The notes under the pieces are model-generated. The model searched no databases, had not been told where the DNA came from, and saw nothing but the letters and a program-made list of their open reading frames with translations. This document shows, one piece after another, positions 1 to 9,024 of a stretch of DNA of 64,000 nt. The translations under genes and the position numbers were made by a program. Source of the DNA: Solwaraspora sp. WMMD1047 (GTDB taxonomy: Bacteria > Actinomycetota > Actinomycetes > Mycobacteriales > Micromonosporaceae); the NCBI RefSeq assembly GCF_029626155.1, contig NZ_JARUBL010000001.1:62001-126000 (forward strand). The letters run 5' to 3'. Numbering within the stretch: the stretch's first letter is position 1; every line of letters begins with the position of its first letter.

Positions 1-897
1 CACCGCCCCGGTCACCGGGCGCTCCCGGCCCGCCCGGCCAGGCGCGGCGCTGACCGTGCCGACCATCGCCGACTCCAGCGACCGCGACCACCACCACAGC
101 AGCAGGCCGAGGGTCAGTGCCGTGATCAGCAGCTTCGGCGGCACCGCCCAGCCGCGCCCGAGGGCGAGGTCGATGCCGAGCGTGTACGGCGCGGCGAACG
201 GCGTCCAGCCGACGATTCGGGCCACCCCCGCCAGCCGGCCCAGGTCGGCCTGTCCCAGGGCGTTCGCCGCGAACAACTGCAGCGGCGCGAGGAGCGCGGC
301 GAAGACGGCGAGCAGCACCGCTGCCAGGTCCCGGACCCGCCGGGACCGCAGCATGCTGGCGAAGGCACTGGTGACCGCCCGGCTGGCCGCCACGCAGAGC
401 ACCACCCCGGCCACCACCCCGACGGCCGTGACCAGCGCGGCGCTCCAACCGCCGAACGTCGCCGCCGTCACCACCAGCCCGGCCGAGGCGAGCAGCGTCG
501 CCGCCGCCGGCACCCCGACCAGGGCCGCCACCAGCATCCCGAGGACAAGCATCCGGCGCCCCACCGGCAGCAGCGCGAAGCGGGCCGGGTCGAGCGTCTC
601 GTCGACGCCGAAGAAGACCAGCGGCAGCAGCGTCCAGCCGAGCACCAGCAGGCCGCCGCCGAGGCTGGCCGAGACCTCCGCCATGGTCCGGCTGTCGGCC
701 AGGCCGGGCAGCGCGAGGAGCAGGAAACCGGTGGTGGCCAACCAGAGGCCGGTCACGATCCCGCCGATGAACAGCCCGATCCGCCAACCCTGACCCCGGA
801 ACCCGTTGCCCATCACCCGCAGCTTGAGCCGGACGAAGTGCCGGGCCGAGACCGGCCGTCGACCGCCGACCGGTTCGGTCGGGGCCGGCCCGGTCAC
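1..897 (-). CDS. ABC-2 type exporter permease (3' end beyond window)
   Basis: An open frame runs from a GTG at 897 to the window edge without a stop (299 codons), so the C-terminus is missing. The translation is a polytopic membrane protein: long hydrophobic stretches rich in Leu, Val, Ala and Gly alternate with short Arg-rich loops, and a cytoplasmic N-terminal stretch precedes the first membrane segment. The GTG start overlaps the TGA of the upstream ATPase gene, which implies translational coupling and identifies this as the membrane half of a two-gene exporter. Substrate cannot be told. The frame contains no stop over 897 bp and its codons are G/C-ending, unlike the short ORFs on the opposite strand. 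Confidence 0.75.
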   Translation of the reverse strand, partial: MTGPAPTEPVGGRRPVSARHFVRLKLRVMGNGFRGQGWRIGLFIGGIVTGLWLATTGFLLLALPGLADSRTMAEVSASLGGGLLVLGWTLLPLVFFGVDETLDPARFALLPVGRRMLVLGMLVAALVGVPAAATLLASAGLVVTAATFGGWSAALVTAVGVVAGVVLCVAASRAVTSAFASMLRSRRVRDLAAVLLAVFAALLAPLQLFAANALGQADLGRLAGVARIVGWTPFAAPYTLGIDLALGRGWAVPPKLLITALTLGLLLWWWSRSLESAMVGTVSAAPGRAGRERPVTGAV

Positions 898-1655
898 AAC
901 CATGCCAGCTCCTCGCCGGTGGCGGTCCGGCCACCGACCACCTCGACGAAGATCTCCTCCAGCGACCGGTCGCCGCGGACCTCGGCCAGCGTGCCGACCC
1001 GCTTGATGGTGCCCTCGGCGAGGATCGCCACATGGCTGCAGAGCCGCTCGACCACCTCCATCACATGGCTGGAGAAGATCACCGTCCCGCCCCCGGCGAC
1101 GTACCGCTGCAGGATGTCCCTGATCAGGGCGGCGGCGACCGGGTCGACCGCCTCGAACGGCTCGTCCAGGACCAGCAGCCGGGGTCCGTGCAGCAGCGCG
1201 CAGGCCAGCCCGATCTTCTTTTTCATGCCGGCCGAGTAGTCCACCACCAGGGTCTTCCCGGCGTCGGTGAGCGCGAGGACGTCCAGCAGCTCCCGGGCCC
1301 GCTGATCCACCACCGCCGGGTCCATCCCCCGCAACAACCCGTGGTACGCGAGCAGTTCGGCGCCGCTGAGCCGGTCGAAGAGGCGTACCCCGTCGGGCAG
1401 CGCGCCGAAGAGCCGCTTCGCGCCGACCGGATCCGCCCAGACGTCGTGGCCGAGCACCCGGGCGCTCCCGGCGTCCGGCCGCAGCAGCCCGATCGCCATC
1501 GACAGGGTGGTGGTCTTGCCGGCCCCGTTCGGGCCGAGCAGCCCGTAGAAGGACCCGGCCGGAACGTCCAGGTCAACCCCGGCCACCGCCACCTTGGCGT
1601 CGAACCGTTTGACCAACCCGCGCAGCGTGAGGGCGGCCTGTTCAGCACCAGTCAT
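894..1655 (-). CDS. ABC exporter ATP-binding protein
   Basis: The 253-residue product is a DrrA/CcmA-type ATPase. Visible motifs are Walker A GPNGAGKTT, signature YSAGMKKK (Ala for the usual Gly), and Walker B LLVLDEP followed by FEAVD. A longer frame starts upstream at 1727, but the ATG at 1655 gives a protein beginning MTGAEQAALTLRGL, which matches the start of the nucleotide-binding fold; the upstream 24 codons are Arg/Gly-rich and poorly protein-like. The gene overlaps its partner permease by 4 bp. It presumably energises export through that permease; substrate unknown. Confidence 0.9.
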   Translation of the reverse strand: MTGAEQAALTLRGLVKRFDAKVAVAGVDLDVPAGSFYGLLGPNGAGKTTTLSMAIGLLRPDAGSARVLGHDVWADPVGAKRLFGALPDGVRLFDRLSGAELLAYHGLLRGMDPAVVDQRARELLDVLALTDAGKTLVVDYSAGMKKKIGLACALLHGPRLLVLDEPFEAVDPVAAALIRDILQRYVAGGGTVIFSSHVMEVVERLCSHVAILAEGTIKRVGTLAEVRGDRSLEEIFVEVVGGRTATGEELAWL

Positions 1656-1779
1656 GACACGACCGTAACCGCCCCGGTCCCGGCGGTGTCCGGCGACCGG
1701 AGGTGACGAGCACCTGACAGCAACCAACCGGGCGGCCAGCGGGTGCTAGCCGTAGACAACCGAGAAGGGGGGAGGACGG

Positions 1780-2280
1780 ATGCCGGCGGAAGACGCGTTC
1801 GAGGACTTCTACCAGAGCACCCGGCACCGGACCGTGACCGTGCTCTACGCCCTCGGCGGTGACCTGCATGAGGCGCAGGACGCCGCTCAGGAGGCGTACG
1901 CCCGGGCCTGGCAACGCTGGGATCGGATCGGCGGTTACGACGATCCGGAGGCCTGGGTGCGCACGGTGGGACACCGGCTGCTGATGAATCGTTGGCGCAA
2001 GATACGCAACGGCTTCGCCGCGTACCGGCGGCACGGCCCGGCCGACCCCACCGCCGCCCCGTCCGAGGACGGCGTGGCGTTGGTCACCGCGCTGCGCCGG
2101 CTGCCGGCCGACCAGCGCACCGCGATCGTCCTGCACCACCTGCTCGACCTGCCGGTCGCCGACGTCGCCCGACAGACCGGCGCACCGGCCAACACCGTCA
2201 AGGCCCGGTTGGCCCGTGGCCGCCGGGCGCTTGCCGAACTGCTCGGCACCACCCTCCCCGAGGAGGTCAGCAATGCCTGA
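1780..2280 (+). CDS. ECF (SigE-like) RNA polymerase sigma factor
   Basis: The 166-residue protein carries a sigma region 2 (about residues 10-75, with DAAQEAYARAWQRW) and region 4 helix-turn-helix (about 105-155, with LPADQRTAIVLHHL and VADVARQTGAPANTVKARLARG). It would direct RNA polymerase to a small regulon. A strong Shine-Dalgarno run (aaggggggagg) precedes the ATG. The downstream gene overlaps its stop by 8 bp and encodes a membrane-anchored extracytoplasmic protein, the usual arrangement for an ECF sigma with its sensor or anti-sigma. No zinc-binding anti-sigma motif is seen in that partner. Confidence 0.92.
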   Translation: MPAEDAFEDFYQSTRHRTVTVLYALGGDLHEAQDAAQEAYARAWQRWDRIGGYDDPEAWVRTVGHRLLMNRWRKIRNGFAAYRRHGPADPTAAPSEDGVALVTALRRLPADQRTAIVLHHLLDLPVADVARQTGAPANTVKARLARGRRALAELLGTTLPEEVSNA

Positions 2281-3085
2281 ACCGCTCTTCGACAACCTGT
2301 ACCGGGACACCGAACAGCTGCACTGGGCGCCGACGGAGCAGGTGCGCCGGCGTGGCCGGCAGCGCTCCCGCCGGCTGGCGGCCGGCACCGTGCTCGCCAG
2401 CGCGGTCGCGGTCGCAGTGGTCGCGTCCGGCGTGGTGGCCCTGGCCGGCCGCCCGGACGTCGGCCCGGTGCCCCCGCCACCAGCCACCAACTCGCCCACC
2501 CCCAGCCCGACCCCGAGCCCGAATCCGCCTGCCGTTCCGACGACACCGCCACCGAGCGTGCCGCCCGACGGGCCCTCTGCGGAGTCGAGAGGGTCGTCGC
2601 CGACCATTCCGGCCGAAGCGATGCTGCAGCTTTCCGACCTGCCCACCGGCTTCCAGCAGGAGGCGTTGAGCAGGGGGGAAGGTGACTGGACACTCGCCTT
2701 CGCCGCCTCGCTCTGCGAGCAGAGCTGGAACGCGTTCGGGTTGCCGCACGTCGCTGATCGGTATGTGGCGTTTCGTAGCCCGCAGGTGGGGGTGCTACAG
2801 GAGGCGAAGCGGTACCGCGACGAGAACGCCGCCAGGTACCTGGACCGGGTCCGGGCCGGCGTCGAATCCTGCAGCGATCGCTTCTCGGTACTCGATGAGG
2901 ATTTCGCGGGTGAGGAGTCCCTGGTCATCCAGTTCGACGCGGGAGGTCTGGTGTCGCTGTACGTCGTGGTCCGGCAGGACGATCTGGTCACCACGGTGTG
3001 GCGGAGCGGGCAACCCGACCAGGCGGCGGCGACCCGACTGGGTGAGCGGGCAGCCGATCGGCTCTGCGCCGGCACCGAATGTTGA
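2273..3085 (+). CDS. Membrane-anchored extracytoplasmic protein, putative partner of the ECF sigma factor
   Basis: A 270-residue protein: about 45 cytoplasmic residues rich in Arg, one membrane segment (about 46-65, VLASAVAVAVVASGVVALAG), a long Pro/Thr/Ser linker (about 70-115), and a C-terminal extracellular domain with three Cys residues (ASLCEQ, VESCSD, and near the C-terminus RLCAGTEC). The start chosen, ATG at 2273, overlaps the sigma gene by 8 bp; a longer in-frame start at 2216 lies inside the sigma gene and is unlikely. The overlap suggests a regulatory pair, but the cytoplasmic part shows no recognised anti-sigma motif, so the role is inferred only. Confidence 0.7.
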   Translation: MPEPLFDNLYRDTEQLHWAPTEQVRRRGRQRSRRLAAGTVLASAVAVAVVASGVVALAGRPDVGPVPPPPATNSPTPSPTPSPNPPAVPTTPPPSVPPDGPSAESRGSSPTIPAEAMLQLSDLPTGFQQEALSRGEGDWTLAFAASLCEQSWNAFGLPHVADRYVAFRSPQVGVLQEAKRYRDENAARYLDRVRAGVESCSDRFSVLDEDFAGEESLVIQFDAGGLVSLYVVVRQDDLVTTVWRSGQPDQAAATRLGERAADRLCAGTEC

Positions 3086-3107
3086 GCGTCGGGGGCGCTG
3101 CGGCTGT

Positions 3108-4751
3108 CTACAGCCGCAGCGCCTCCGGCGCGTGCAGGCGCAGCATGGTGGCGCCCACGTCCACGGGGGTGCGGCGGCGGGTGGCCATCGACACCGCCAC
3201 CATCACCGTGAAGGCCAGCGGAACGGTCCAGGCGGCCGGCTGCGCGATCAGCGTGGCCGGCCAGCCGGTCAGCGGTGGACCGAGCACCGTCACCAGCACC
3301 GCCAGCACCGAGGCGCCGCCGCCGGCCAGGATGCCGGCGGCGGCCCCCAGGTCGGTCAGGCCGCGCCACCAGATGCCCAGCACCAGCAGCGGGCAGAAGC
3401 TCGACGCGGCGACCGCGAAGGCCAACCCGACCACCTGGGAGACGTCCAGCCCGGAGACGTTCAACGCCAGCACCACCGGCACCGCCCCGCCGACCAGGGT
3501 GGCCAGCCGGAAGTCCCGGACCGAACCGCGCCCCAGACCATCGGTGGAGATCACCCCGGCCACGCTGGTGAGCAGCCCGGACGAGGTGGAGAGGAAGGCC
3601 GCGAACGCGCCGGCCGCGACCAGGGCGGCCATCAGCTGCCCGAGCAGCCCGCCACCGAGCGCGGCGCCGGGCAGCAGCACCACCACCGCGTCGGTCCGCC
3701 CGGTGAGCAGCAGCTGCGGGGTGTAGATCCGGCCGAGCACCCCGTACAGGGTGGGGAACAGGTAGAAGGCGCCGACCAGGGCGAGCACCACGAGCGTCGT
3801 CCGGCGGGCGGCTGCGCCGTCGGGGTTGGTGTAGAACCGCACGAGTACGTGCGGCAGCCCCATCGTGCCGAGGAAGGTCGCCAGGATCAGCGAGTACGTC
3901 GCGAACAACCCGTGGTCGTCGCTGTCGCCGGTGCTCGGCAGCAGCCAGTCCAGCCCTTCGGCGGCGGCCACGCTGGAGACCGCCGGCACCGGGTCGCCGG
4001 CGGCGAAGGAGAGCTCGTCGCCGGGGCGTACCTCCCGGATGGTGCCGTCGGCGAGGGTGAGGGTCGCCGGCTCCTCGACCACGACGGTGATCGCGCTCCG
4101 GAAGGTCGTGCCGTCCGGCGGGGTGACCGCCGGCCGGCCGTCGGACTGCCACTGCAGGGCCAGGAAGATCGCCGGTACGGCGAGCGCGGTCAGCTTCAGC
4201 CAGTACTGGAACGCCTGCACGAAGGTGACCGCGCGCATCCCGCCGAGGGCGACGTTCGTGGTGACCACCACCCCGACCAGCAGCGACCCGAGCAGGTACG
4301 GCGCGCCGGTCACGGTGGCCAGGGTCAGGCCGGCGCCCTGCAGCTGGGGGACCAGGTAGAGCCAGCCGATGAAGACCACGAAGAGGGTGGCCAGCTTCCG
4401 CAGCCACCGCGAGCCGAGCCGTACCTCGCAGAAGTCGGGCAGCGTGAAGGCACCCGACCGGCGCAGCGGAGCGGCCACGAAGAGCAGCAGCGCCAGGTAG
4501 CCGGCGGCGAACCCGACCGGATACCAGAGCACGTCCACGCCGTACTTGAGGATCAGGCCGGCGATGCCGAGGAAGGACGCCGCCGACAGGTACTCCCCGC
4601 CGATCGCCGCCGCGTTCCAGGTCGGGCTGACCGTGCGGGAGGCGACCAGGAAGTCTGAGGTGGTCCGGGCCAGCTTCAGCCCGTAGAAACCGATCGCGAT
4701 GGTCGCGACCGTGACCACGGCGATCGCCGACACCACGTACGGGTTCGTCAC
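3108..4751 (-). CDS. Sodium:solute symporter (SSS family, acetate/monocarboxylate type)
   Basis: The 547-residue protein has about 13 membrane segments and the SSS fold signature, with FLVASRTVSPTWNAAAIGGE near the N-terminus and FLGTMGLPHVLVRFYTN in the middle, as in ActP-like cation/acetate symporters. A roughly 70-residue hydrophilic insert (about 210-280, including EEPATLTLADGTIREVRPGD) lies between membrane segments. The gene starts with GTG overlapping the TAG of the upstream DUF485 gene, the common actinobacterial YjcH-ActP arrangement. It ends 22 bp from the convergent ECF-partner gene. The LytS/LytTR pair 7 kb away is a plausible regulator, as such pairs often sit beside carboxylate symporters, but no direct link is visible. 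Confidence 0.88.
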   Translation of the reverse strand: MTNPYVVSAIAVVTVATIAIGFYGLKLARTTSDFLVASRTVSPTWNAAAIGGEYLSAASFLGIAGLILKYGVDVLWYPVGFAAGYLALLLFVAAPLRRSGAFTLPDFCEVRLGSRWLRKLATLFVVFIGWLYLVPQLQGAGLTLATVTGAPYLLGSLLVGVVVTTNVALGGMRAVTFVQAFQYWLKLTALAVPAIFLALQWQSDGRPAVTPPDGTTFRSAITVVVEEPATLTLADGTIREVRPGDELSFAAGDPVPAVSSVAAAEGLDWLLPSTGDSDDHGLFATYSLILATFLGTMGLPHVLVRFYTNPDGAAARRTTLVVLALVGAFYLFPTLYGVLGRIYTPQLLLTGRTDAVVVLLPGAALGGGLLGQLMAALVAAGAFAAFLSTSSGLLTSVAGVISTDGLGRGSVRDFRLATLVGGAVPVVLALNVSGLDVSQVVGLAFAVAASSFCPLLVLGIWWRGLTDLGAAAGILAGGGASVLAVLVTVLGPPLTGWPATLIAQPAAWTVPLAFTVMVAVSMATRRRTPVDVGATMLRLHAPEALRL

Positions 4752-5165
4752 CTAGCGCTCCGGCCGCTGGACCAGGTCGGTGAAGTCCTGCTCGTTGCGC
4801 TCGGCCAACCGCACGTACGCCCAACCGACCGCGACCAGGAACGGGAACGCCGCGACACCGAGCAGCAGCCAGGGCAGGTTGACCTCGGCCAGCTTGACGG
4901 TGCCGACCGTGGGGGCGACGGCGAACAGCAGCGGCAGCCCACCCAATCCGATGATCACCACCAGCGAGAGCCGGACGGCCAGCGCGAGTTGGGCCCGGAC
5001 CAGACCCCGGACCAGCGCCTCGCCGACCCGGGTCTGCTCGGTCAACTCGGCCCGGGTGCCGTCGTGCCCGGGACCACGCCGGGTCACCTCGGCCAGCACG
5101 ATCCGGGTACGCCGCGCTGGTGGCGGCCCATCCCGGTCGGGCGGCTGGTCGGTGGCTTCGGTCAC
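4752..5165 (-). CDS. DUF485-type small membrane protein, symporter partner
   Basis: A 137-residue protein with a hydrophilic N-terminal half and two membrane segments (about 65-85 LSLVVIIGLGGLPLLFAV and 95-115 LPWLLLGVAAFPFLVAVGWAYVRL), ending in a charged tail. Its stop abuts the start of the SSS symporter gene, and DUF485 proteins typically precede ActP-like symporters. Function of the family is unclear, probably assembly or modulation of the transporter. Confidence 0.7.
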   Translation of the reverse strand: MTEATDQPPDRDGPPPARRTRIVLAEVTRRGPGHDGTRAELTEQTRVGEALVRGLVRAQLALAVRLSLVVIIGLGGLPLLFAVAPTVGTVKLAEVNLPWLLLGVAAFPFLVAVGWAYVRLAERNEQDFTDLVQRPER

Positions 5166-5195
5166 TCCGGCAGTCTCGCCACCGCCGGCCGAATG

Positions 5196-7091
5196 TCAAG
5201 AGCGCCGCACGAACCGGCAGCTCGGGTCGACTGAGGTGAACGGGCGGGCGGCGATGATCCGGCGGGCCTCCGCCCGGCCCAGGTTCGCCTCCCGCCAGTC
5301 ATCCGAATCGAGCCGCCGGGCGATATCGGTCAGCACGCAGTTGCGGTCCGGTGCCGGCAGGCGGTCCAGCTCCGGCACCGCGTCGGCCGACAGCTCCGAC
5401 AGGTACCCCAGATCGAGTTGGCTGGTGTCGCTCCGGTCGATGTTGGTCCGGGCGATCAGCCGGTCCGGGTTGATCACGGCGAGGCCGAGTAGTGCCAGCA
5501 CGGCGGTGCCGACCGCCACCCGGGGCAGCCAGCCGGCCCGTAGCCGCACCCCGGCGACGAGAACGAGCCCGAACACCAGCCCGATCCAGAGTTCACACGC
5601 CGTGACCAGCAACCGGAGCCGGGTCGCCCCGTACGCCTCGACGTAGACGTTCATCCGGAACAGCGCCGAGCCGACGATGACGAGGCTGAGCAGTGCCAGC
5701 GTGCCGAGGAGCAGCCGGATCAACAGTCGGTCGGTCCGGTCGGCCCGGGGCGCCCAGCGGGCCGCGCCGGCGAGCACCGCGAGGGTGAGCACCGAGACCA
5801 CCACCAGTTGCCAGAAGCCGCCCCGGGCGTACTCCGCGTAGGTGAGCCCGGAGGTCTCCAGGACGTGGGCCGCCCCGCCGAAGAGCACGGTGATCTGGAC
5901 CAGGACGAAGAGGGCGAACAGTGCGTCGAGCAGGGCCAGCGGAACGGCCCATTCCCAGCGCCGGACGCGACGCGGTTCCCGGCCGCCCAGCCCACCGAGG
6001 TCGGGCGGCCGGGCCAGCAGGTAGGCCGCGCCGAGCAGCCAGCCGCCCACGACGACGAACAGGAACACCCAGCGGACCAGGGTGGGGACCGAAACCGCCG
6101 GCAACGCCGCGCCGAGCAGGTCGGCGAACGCCGCGTCGGCGGAGGCGAAGAGGGCGCCGAAGACCACCAGCAGAACCACCGAGACGGCGACGCTGGCCAG
6201 CACCCGTCCCAGCCCTCCCCGATCGCCGGAACCGGACTTGTCGGATCGGCCCGGTCGGCCCGGTTGCCCGGTCGACGCCGGGTCCGATCCGGCGGCGGTC
6301 GGGGTGGTTCCGCTCTGGCCGGTGGTGGTCGGGGTGGGTCGGGTCTGGCCGGCGGGATGCGGGCGGGCGCCGAGTCCGGCGAGCGTCCAGGGCACCGCGC
6401 GCACCACCGAGGCGGGTGGGATGACCAGGCTGAGCAGCATCCCGAGGGCCGAGCGGCCGCCGGTCACCGACAGGCAGGCCGTCACCCCCGCCGTGACCAG
6501 ACAGAGCACGAAGAGCCAACCGGCGGCCCGGACCGCGCCCACGCCGACCAGTGCCACCGTGGCGAGCACCCAGAACAGTCGGGCGTCGAGCAGCCGGGTC
6601 ACCCTCGGCGCCCCCGTGGCGCCGAGTACGAGACCTGGCCAGCCGGCCACCGCGACCAGCACCGTGCCGGCGAGTACCCCGACCAGCCAGCCCACCCCGA
6701 CCTGGTCCAGTGGAATGCTGACCGCGCTGACGGCGGCGGCGGCCAGCGCGACGCCGACTACCACCGGCCGGGCCGGGCCAGCCGGACCCGGCCAGCGCCG
6801 CCGGATCGCCGAGGGCGCGACCGGGGCGGCCGCCGGTTTCAGCGGTGCAGGCCCGGCAGTCGCCGGCTTCGAGGGTGCCTGTTTTGGCGGCGGCTGCGTG
6901 GACGGTGCCTGCTTCGGCGGCGCCTGTTCCGGCGGCGCCTGTTCCCGCAGCGCCTGTTCCGGCACCGCTGTTTCCTGCGGCGTCGGCTGGGCCGGCATCG
7001 CCTGTTCCTGCGGCACCGGCTGTGGCGGCACCGGCTGTGGCGGCAGCTGTTTCGGGGCGGCGGCAGGGTCCGGGGTCGGGGTGCCGGTCAT
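5196..7091 (-). CDS. DUF4173/DUF4153-like polytopic membrane protein
   Basis: The 631-residue protein begins with about 90 residues of Pro/Gln/Ala low-complexity repeats (units like PPEQAPPKQAPS) and continues with about 12 membrane segments and a conserved-looking stretch MNVYVEAYGATRLRLL. That stretch and the fold match the DUF4173/DUF4153 families as I remember them. The C-terminal 80 residues are hydrophilic and include DRLPAPDRNCVLTDIARRL. The ATG at 7091 overlaps the stop of the sensor kinase gene (ATGA), so it is the third gene of a response regulator - kinase - membrane protein operon. A frame extending to 7238 exists but runs into the kinase gene. Function unknown. Confidence 0.75.
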   Translation of the reverse strand: MTGTPTPDPAAAPKQLPPQPVPPQPVPQEQAMPAQPTPQETAVPEQALREQAPPEQAPPKQAPSTQPPPKQAPSKPATAGPAPLKPAAAPVAPSAIRRRWPGPAGPARPVVVGVALAAAAVSAVSIPLDQVGVGWLVGVLAGTVLVAVAGWPGLVLGATGAPRVTRLLDARLFWVLATVALVGVGAVRAAGWLFVLCLVTAGVTACLSVTGGRSALGMLLSLVIPPASVVRAVPWTLAGLGARPHPAGQTRPTPTTTGQSGTTPTAAGSDPASTGQPGRPGRSDKSGSGDRGGLGRVLASVAVSVVLLVVFGALFASADAAFADLLGAALPAVSVPTLVRWVFLFVVVGGWLLGAAYLLARPPDLGGLGGREPRRVRRWEWAVPLALLDALFALFVLVQITVLFGGAAHVLETSGLTYAEYARGGFWQLVVVSVLTLAVLAGAARWAPRADRTDRLLIRLLLGTLALLSLVIVGSALFRMNVYVEAYGATRLRLLVTACELWIGLVFGLVLVAGVRLRAGWLPRVAVGTAVLALLGLAVINPDRLIARTNIDRSDTSQLDLGYLSELSADAVPELDRLPAPDRNCVLTDIARRLDSDDWREANLGRAEARRIIAARPFTSVDPSCRFVRRS

Positions 7092-8215
7092 CGGTCCTCC
7101 GATGCGGGGGAGAAGGCGGTGGCGGGGGCGGCGGCCAGCGGTAGGCGTACCTGGATCCGGCAGCCGGCGCCCGACGGGCCGGTGGTTTCGGGCGGATCGA
7201 TCGCGACGATGGTCCCGCCGTGCAGCTCGACCACCCACCGGGCGATCGCCAGACCCAGGCCGGTGCCGCCGCCGGTGGCCCGGTCGCCCCGGTTGAACCG
7301 CTCGAACACCCGGGTCCGCTCCTCAGCCGGAATGCCGTCGCCGGCGTCGACCACGTCGAAGCGCAGTTGGCCGTCGCGCCGCTCGACGGAGACGACCACC
7401 ACCCCACCCGCCGGGCTGTGCCGGGCGGCGTTGTCCAGCAGGTTGGCGAAGACCTGGTGCAGCCGGCCCGGGTCGGCGGCGATGGTGAGCGACGGCACCG
7501 GCGCCTCGATCCGGAAGGTGACCTCCCGACCGGCCCCGGTGGCGCTCACGGCCGCCTGCTGCACCGCCTCGTCCAGGAAGTCCGCGACGTCTATCTCGAC
7601 CCGGCGCAGCGGCACCACGCCGGAATCCAGCCGGGACAGGTCGAGCAGATCGGCCACCAGATGCCCGAGCCGTTCGGTCTGCGCCAACGCCACCCGCAGC
7701 GTGGCCGGCTCCGGCTCGGCCACCCCGTCGACGATGTTCTCCAGCACCCCCTGCAACGCCGTGATCGGCGTACGCAGCTCGTGCGACACGTTGGCGATCA
7801 GCTCCCGGCGGCGCTGGTCCGCGGCGGCCAGATCGCCGGCCATCTGGTTGAAGGCCGTCGCCAGCTCGCCCACCTCGTCCCGGGAGGTGGACCGCACCCG
7901 GCGGGTGTAGTCGCCGCGGGCCATCGCCCGGGCGGCGGCGGTCATCTCCCGCAGTGGGGAGGTCATGCCGTGGGCGAGCACCTGGGAGGTGAGCAGCGCG
8001 ACGCAGATCGCGGTCAGCGACGTCACCGGCGGCAGCCAACCGACCCCGAACCGGAAGATGACGAGTCCCGCCGCGCCCGAGGCGACCAGCAGGATGCCGA
8101 GCTTCAGCTTGATCGACCGGATCGGATCCAGCGGCCGGGGCAGCAGGTCCATCGCCGAGGCGAGCAGCTCCACCACCCGGACCAGCCCACCGCGCCGGGC
8201 GGACGGACCCGTCAC
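7088..8215 (-). CDS. Two-component sensor histidine kinase
   Basis: The 375-residue kinase has two membrane segments near the N-terminus (about 35-85), a HAMP region (about 85-135), the phospho-acceptor box ELIANVSHELRTPITAL, and the catalytic core with N box LLDNAARHSP, G1 DAGDGIP and G2 GGTGLGLAIARW. GTG at 8215 overlaps the TGA of the response regulator gene. The sensor has almost no extracytoplasmic loop, so the signal may be sensed in the membrane, possibly with the DUF4173-like protein encoded next. Confidence 0.9.
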   Translation of the reverse strand: MTGPSARRGGLVRVVELLASAMDLLPRPLDPIRSIKLKLGILLVASGAAGLVIFRFGVGWLPPVTSLTAICVALLTSQVLAHGMTSPLREMTAAARAMARGDYTRRVRSTSRDEVGELATAFNQMAGDLAAADQRRRELIANVSHELRTPITALQGVLENIVDGVAEPEPATLRVALAQTERLGHLVADLLDLSRLDSGVVPLRRVEIDVADFLDEAVQQAAVSATGAGREVTFRIEAPVPSLTIAADPGRLHQVFANLLDNAARHSPAGGVVVVSVERRDGQLRFDVVDAGDGIPAEERTRVFERFNRGDRATGGGTGLGLAIARWVVELHGGTIVAIDPPETTGPSGAGCRIQVRLPLAAAPATAFSPASEDR

Positions 8216-8889
8216 GGTCGTACCTCCAGGGCGTAGCCGACCCCGTGCACGGTGCGGATCAGGTCCGCGCCGAGCTTGCGGCGCAAGGCCTTGACGTGAC
8301 TGTCGACGGTCCGGGTACCGGCCGGGTCGGCCCAGCCCCACACCTCGGTCAGCAGCCGCTCCCGGGGCAGCACCGCGCGCGGTCGGCCGGCGAAATGCAC
8401 CAGCAGGTCGAACTCAGTGGGGGTCAGATGCGCCTCGACCCCACCCCGGCTGACCCGCCGCTCGGCCTGGTTGATCTCCAGGTCGCCGAGCCGGAGCACC
8501 TGCCGGGCGCTGTCGGCGGCCCGGTCCACCCGGCGCAGCAGAGCATGCACCCGGGCGGCCAACTCCCGCAGTGAGAACGGCTTGGTCAGGTAGTCGTCGG
8601 CGCCGACGGCCAGCCCCACCAGCAGGTCGGTCTCGTCATCGCGGGCGGTGAGCATCAGTACCGGCATCGGCTGGTCGGCCTGGATCCGCCGGCACACCTC
8701 CAGCCCGTCGAAGCCGGGCAGCATCACGTCGAGCACGACCAGGTCCGGCCGGCTGGCGCGGACCGCGGCGACGGCGGTCGGCCCGTCGCCGGCGACCTGG
8801 ACCGCGTAACCCTCGGCCCGCAGCCGGGCGGCGACCGAGTCGGCGATGGTGCGTTCGTCCTCGACCACCAGGATCCGCCGTTGCGTCAT
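8212..8889 (-). CDS. OmpR/PhoB-type response regulator
   Basis: The 225-residue protein has a receiver domain (acidic VVEDE near the N-terminus, phospho-Asp in VVLDVMLPGFDG, Lys in YLTKPFSLREL) and a C-terminal winged helix (RVSRGGVEAHLTPTEFDLL to VHGVGYALEV). ATG at 8889 is preferred over an upstream in-frame start at 8961 because the protein then begins MTQRRILVVEDE. The direct repeat gtgcagacc occurs twice (8911 and 8945) in its upstream region and could be an autoregulatory site, though this is weak. Confidence 0.92.
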   Translation of the reverse strand: MTQRRILVVEDERTIADSVAARLRAEGYAVQVAGDGPTAVAAVRASRPDLVVLDVMLPGFDGLEVCRRIQADQPMPVLMLTARDDETDLLVGLAVGADDYLTKPFSLRELAARVHALLRRVDRAADSARQVLRLGDLEINQAERRVSRGGVEAHLTPTEFDLLVHFAGRPRAVLPRERLLTEVWGWADPAGTRTVDSHVKALRRKLGADLIRTVHGVGYALEVRP

Positions 8890-9024
8890 GCCCTGGACTC
8901 TAGGCAGCACCCGTGCAGACCGGCGGCGGGTGATGTGAACGAACTGTGCAGACCTCCGCACGGGAGTCCGCCCGCCGGAGCACCGGGCCGATGGCAGGTC
9001 GCCGCCGGCCCGATGCGTCCGCGG

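Noticed and set aside
1642-5199. 1185-codon open frame on the minus strand
   Set aside because: Runs antisense to the sigma factor gene and out of frame with the symporter; composition is Arg/Gly/Pro-rich, a typical GC-driven shadow.
5808-7910. 700-codon open frame on the plus strand
   Set aside because: Antisense to the DUF4173-like and kinase genes; Arg/Gly/Pro-rich with no domain.
8911-8953. Direct repeat gtgcagacc as a response-regulator site
   Set aside because: Spacing (34 bp) and single pair are not convincing; mentioned only in the gene entry.
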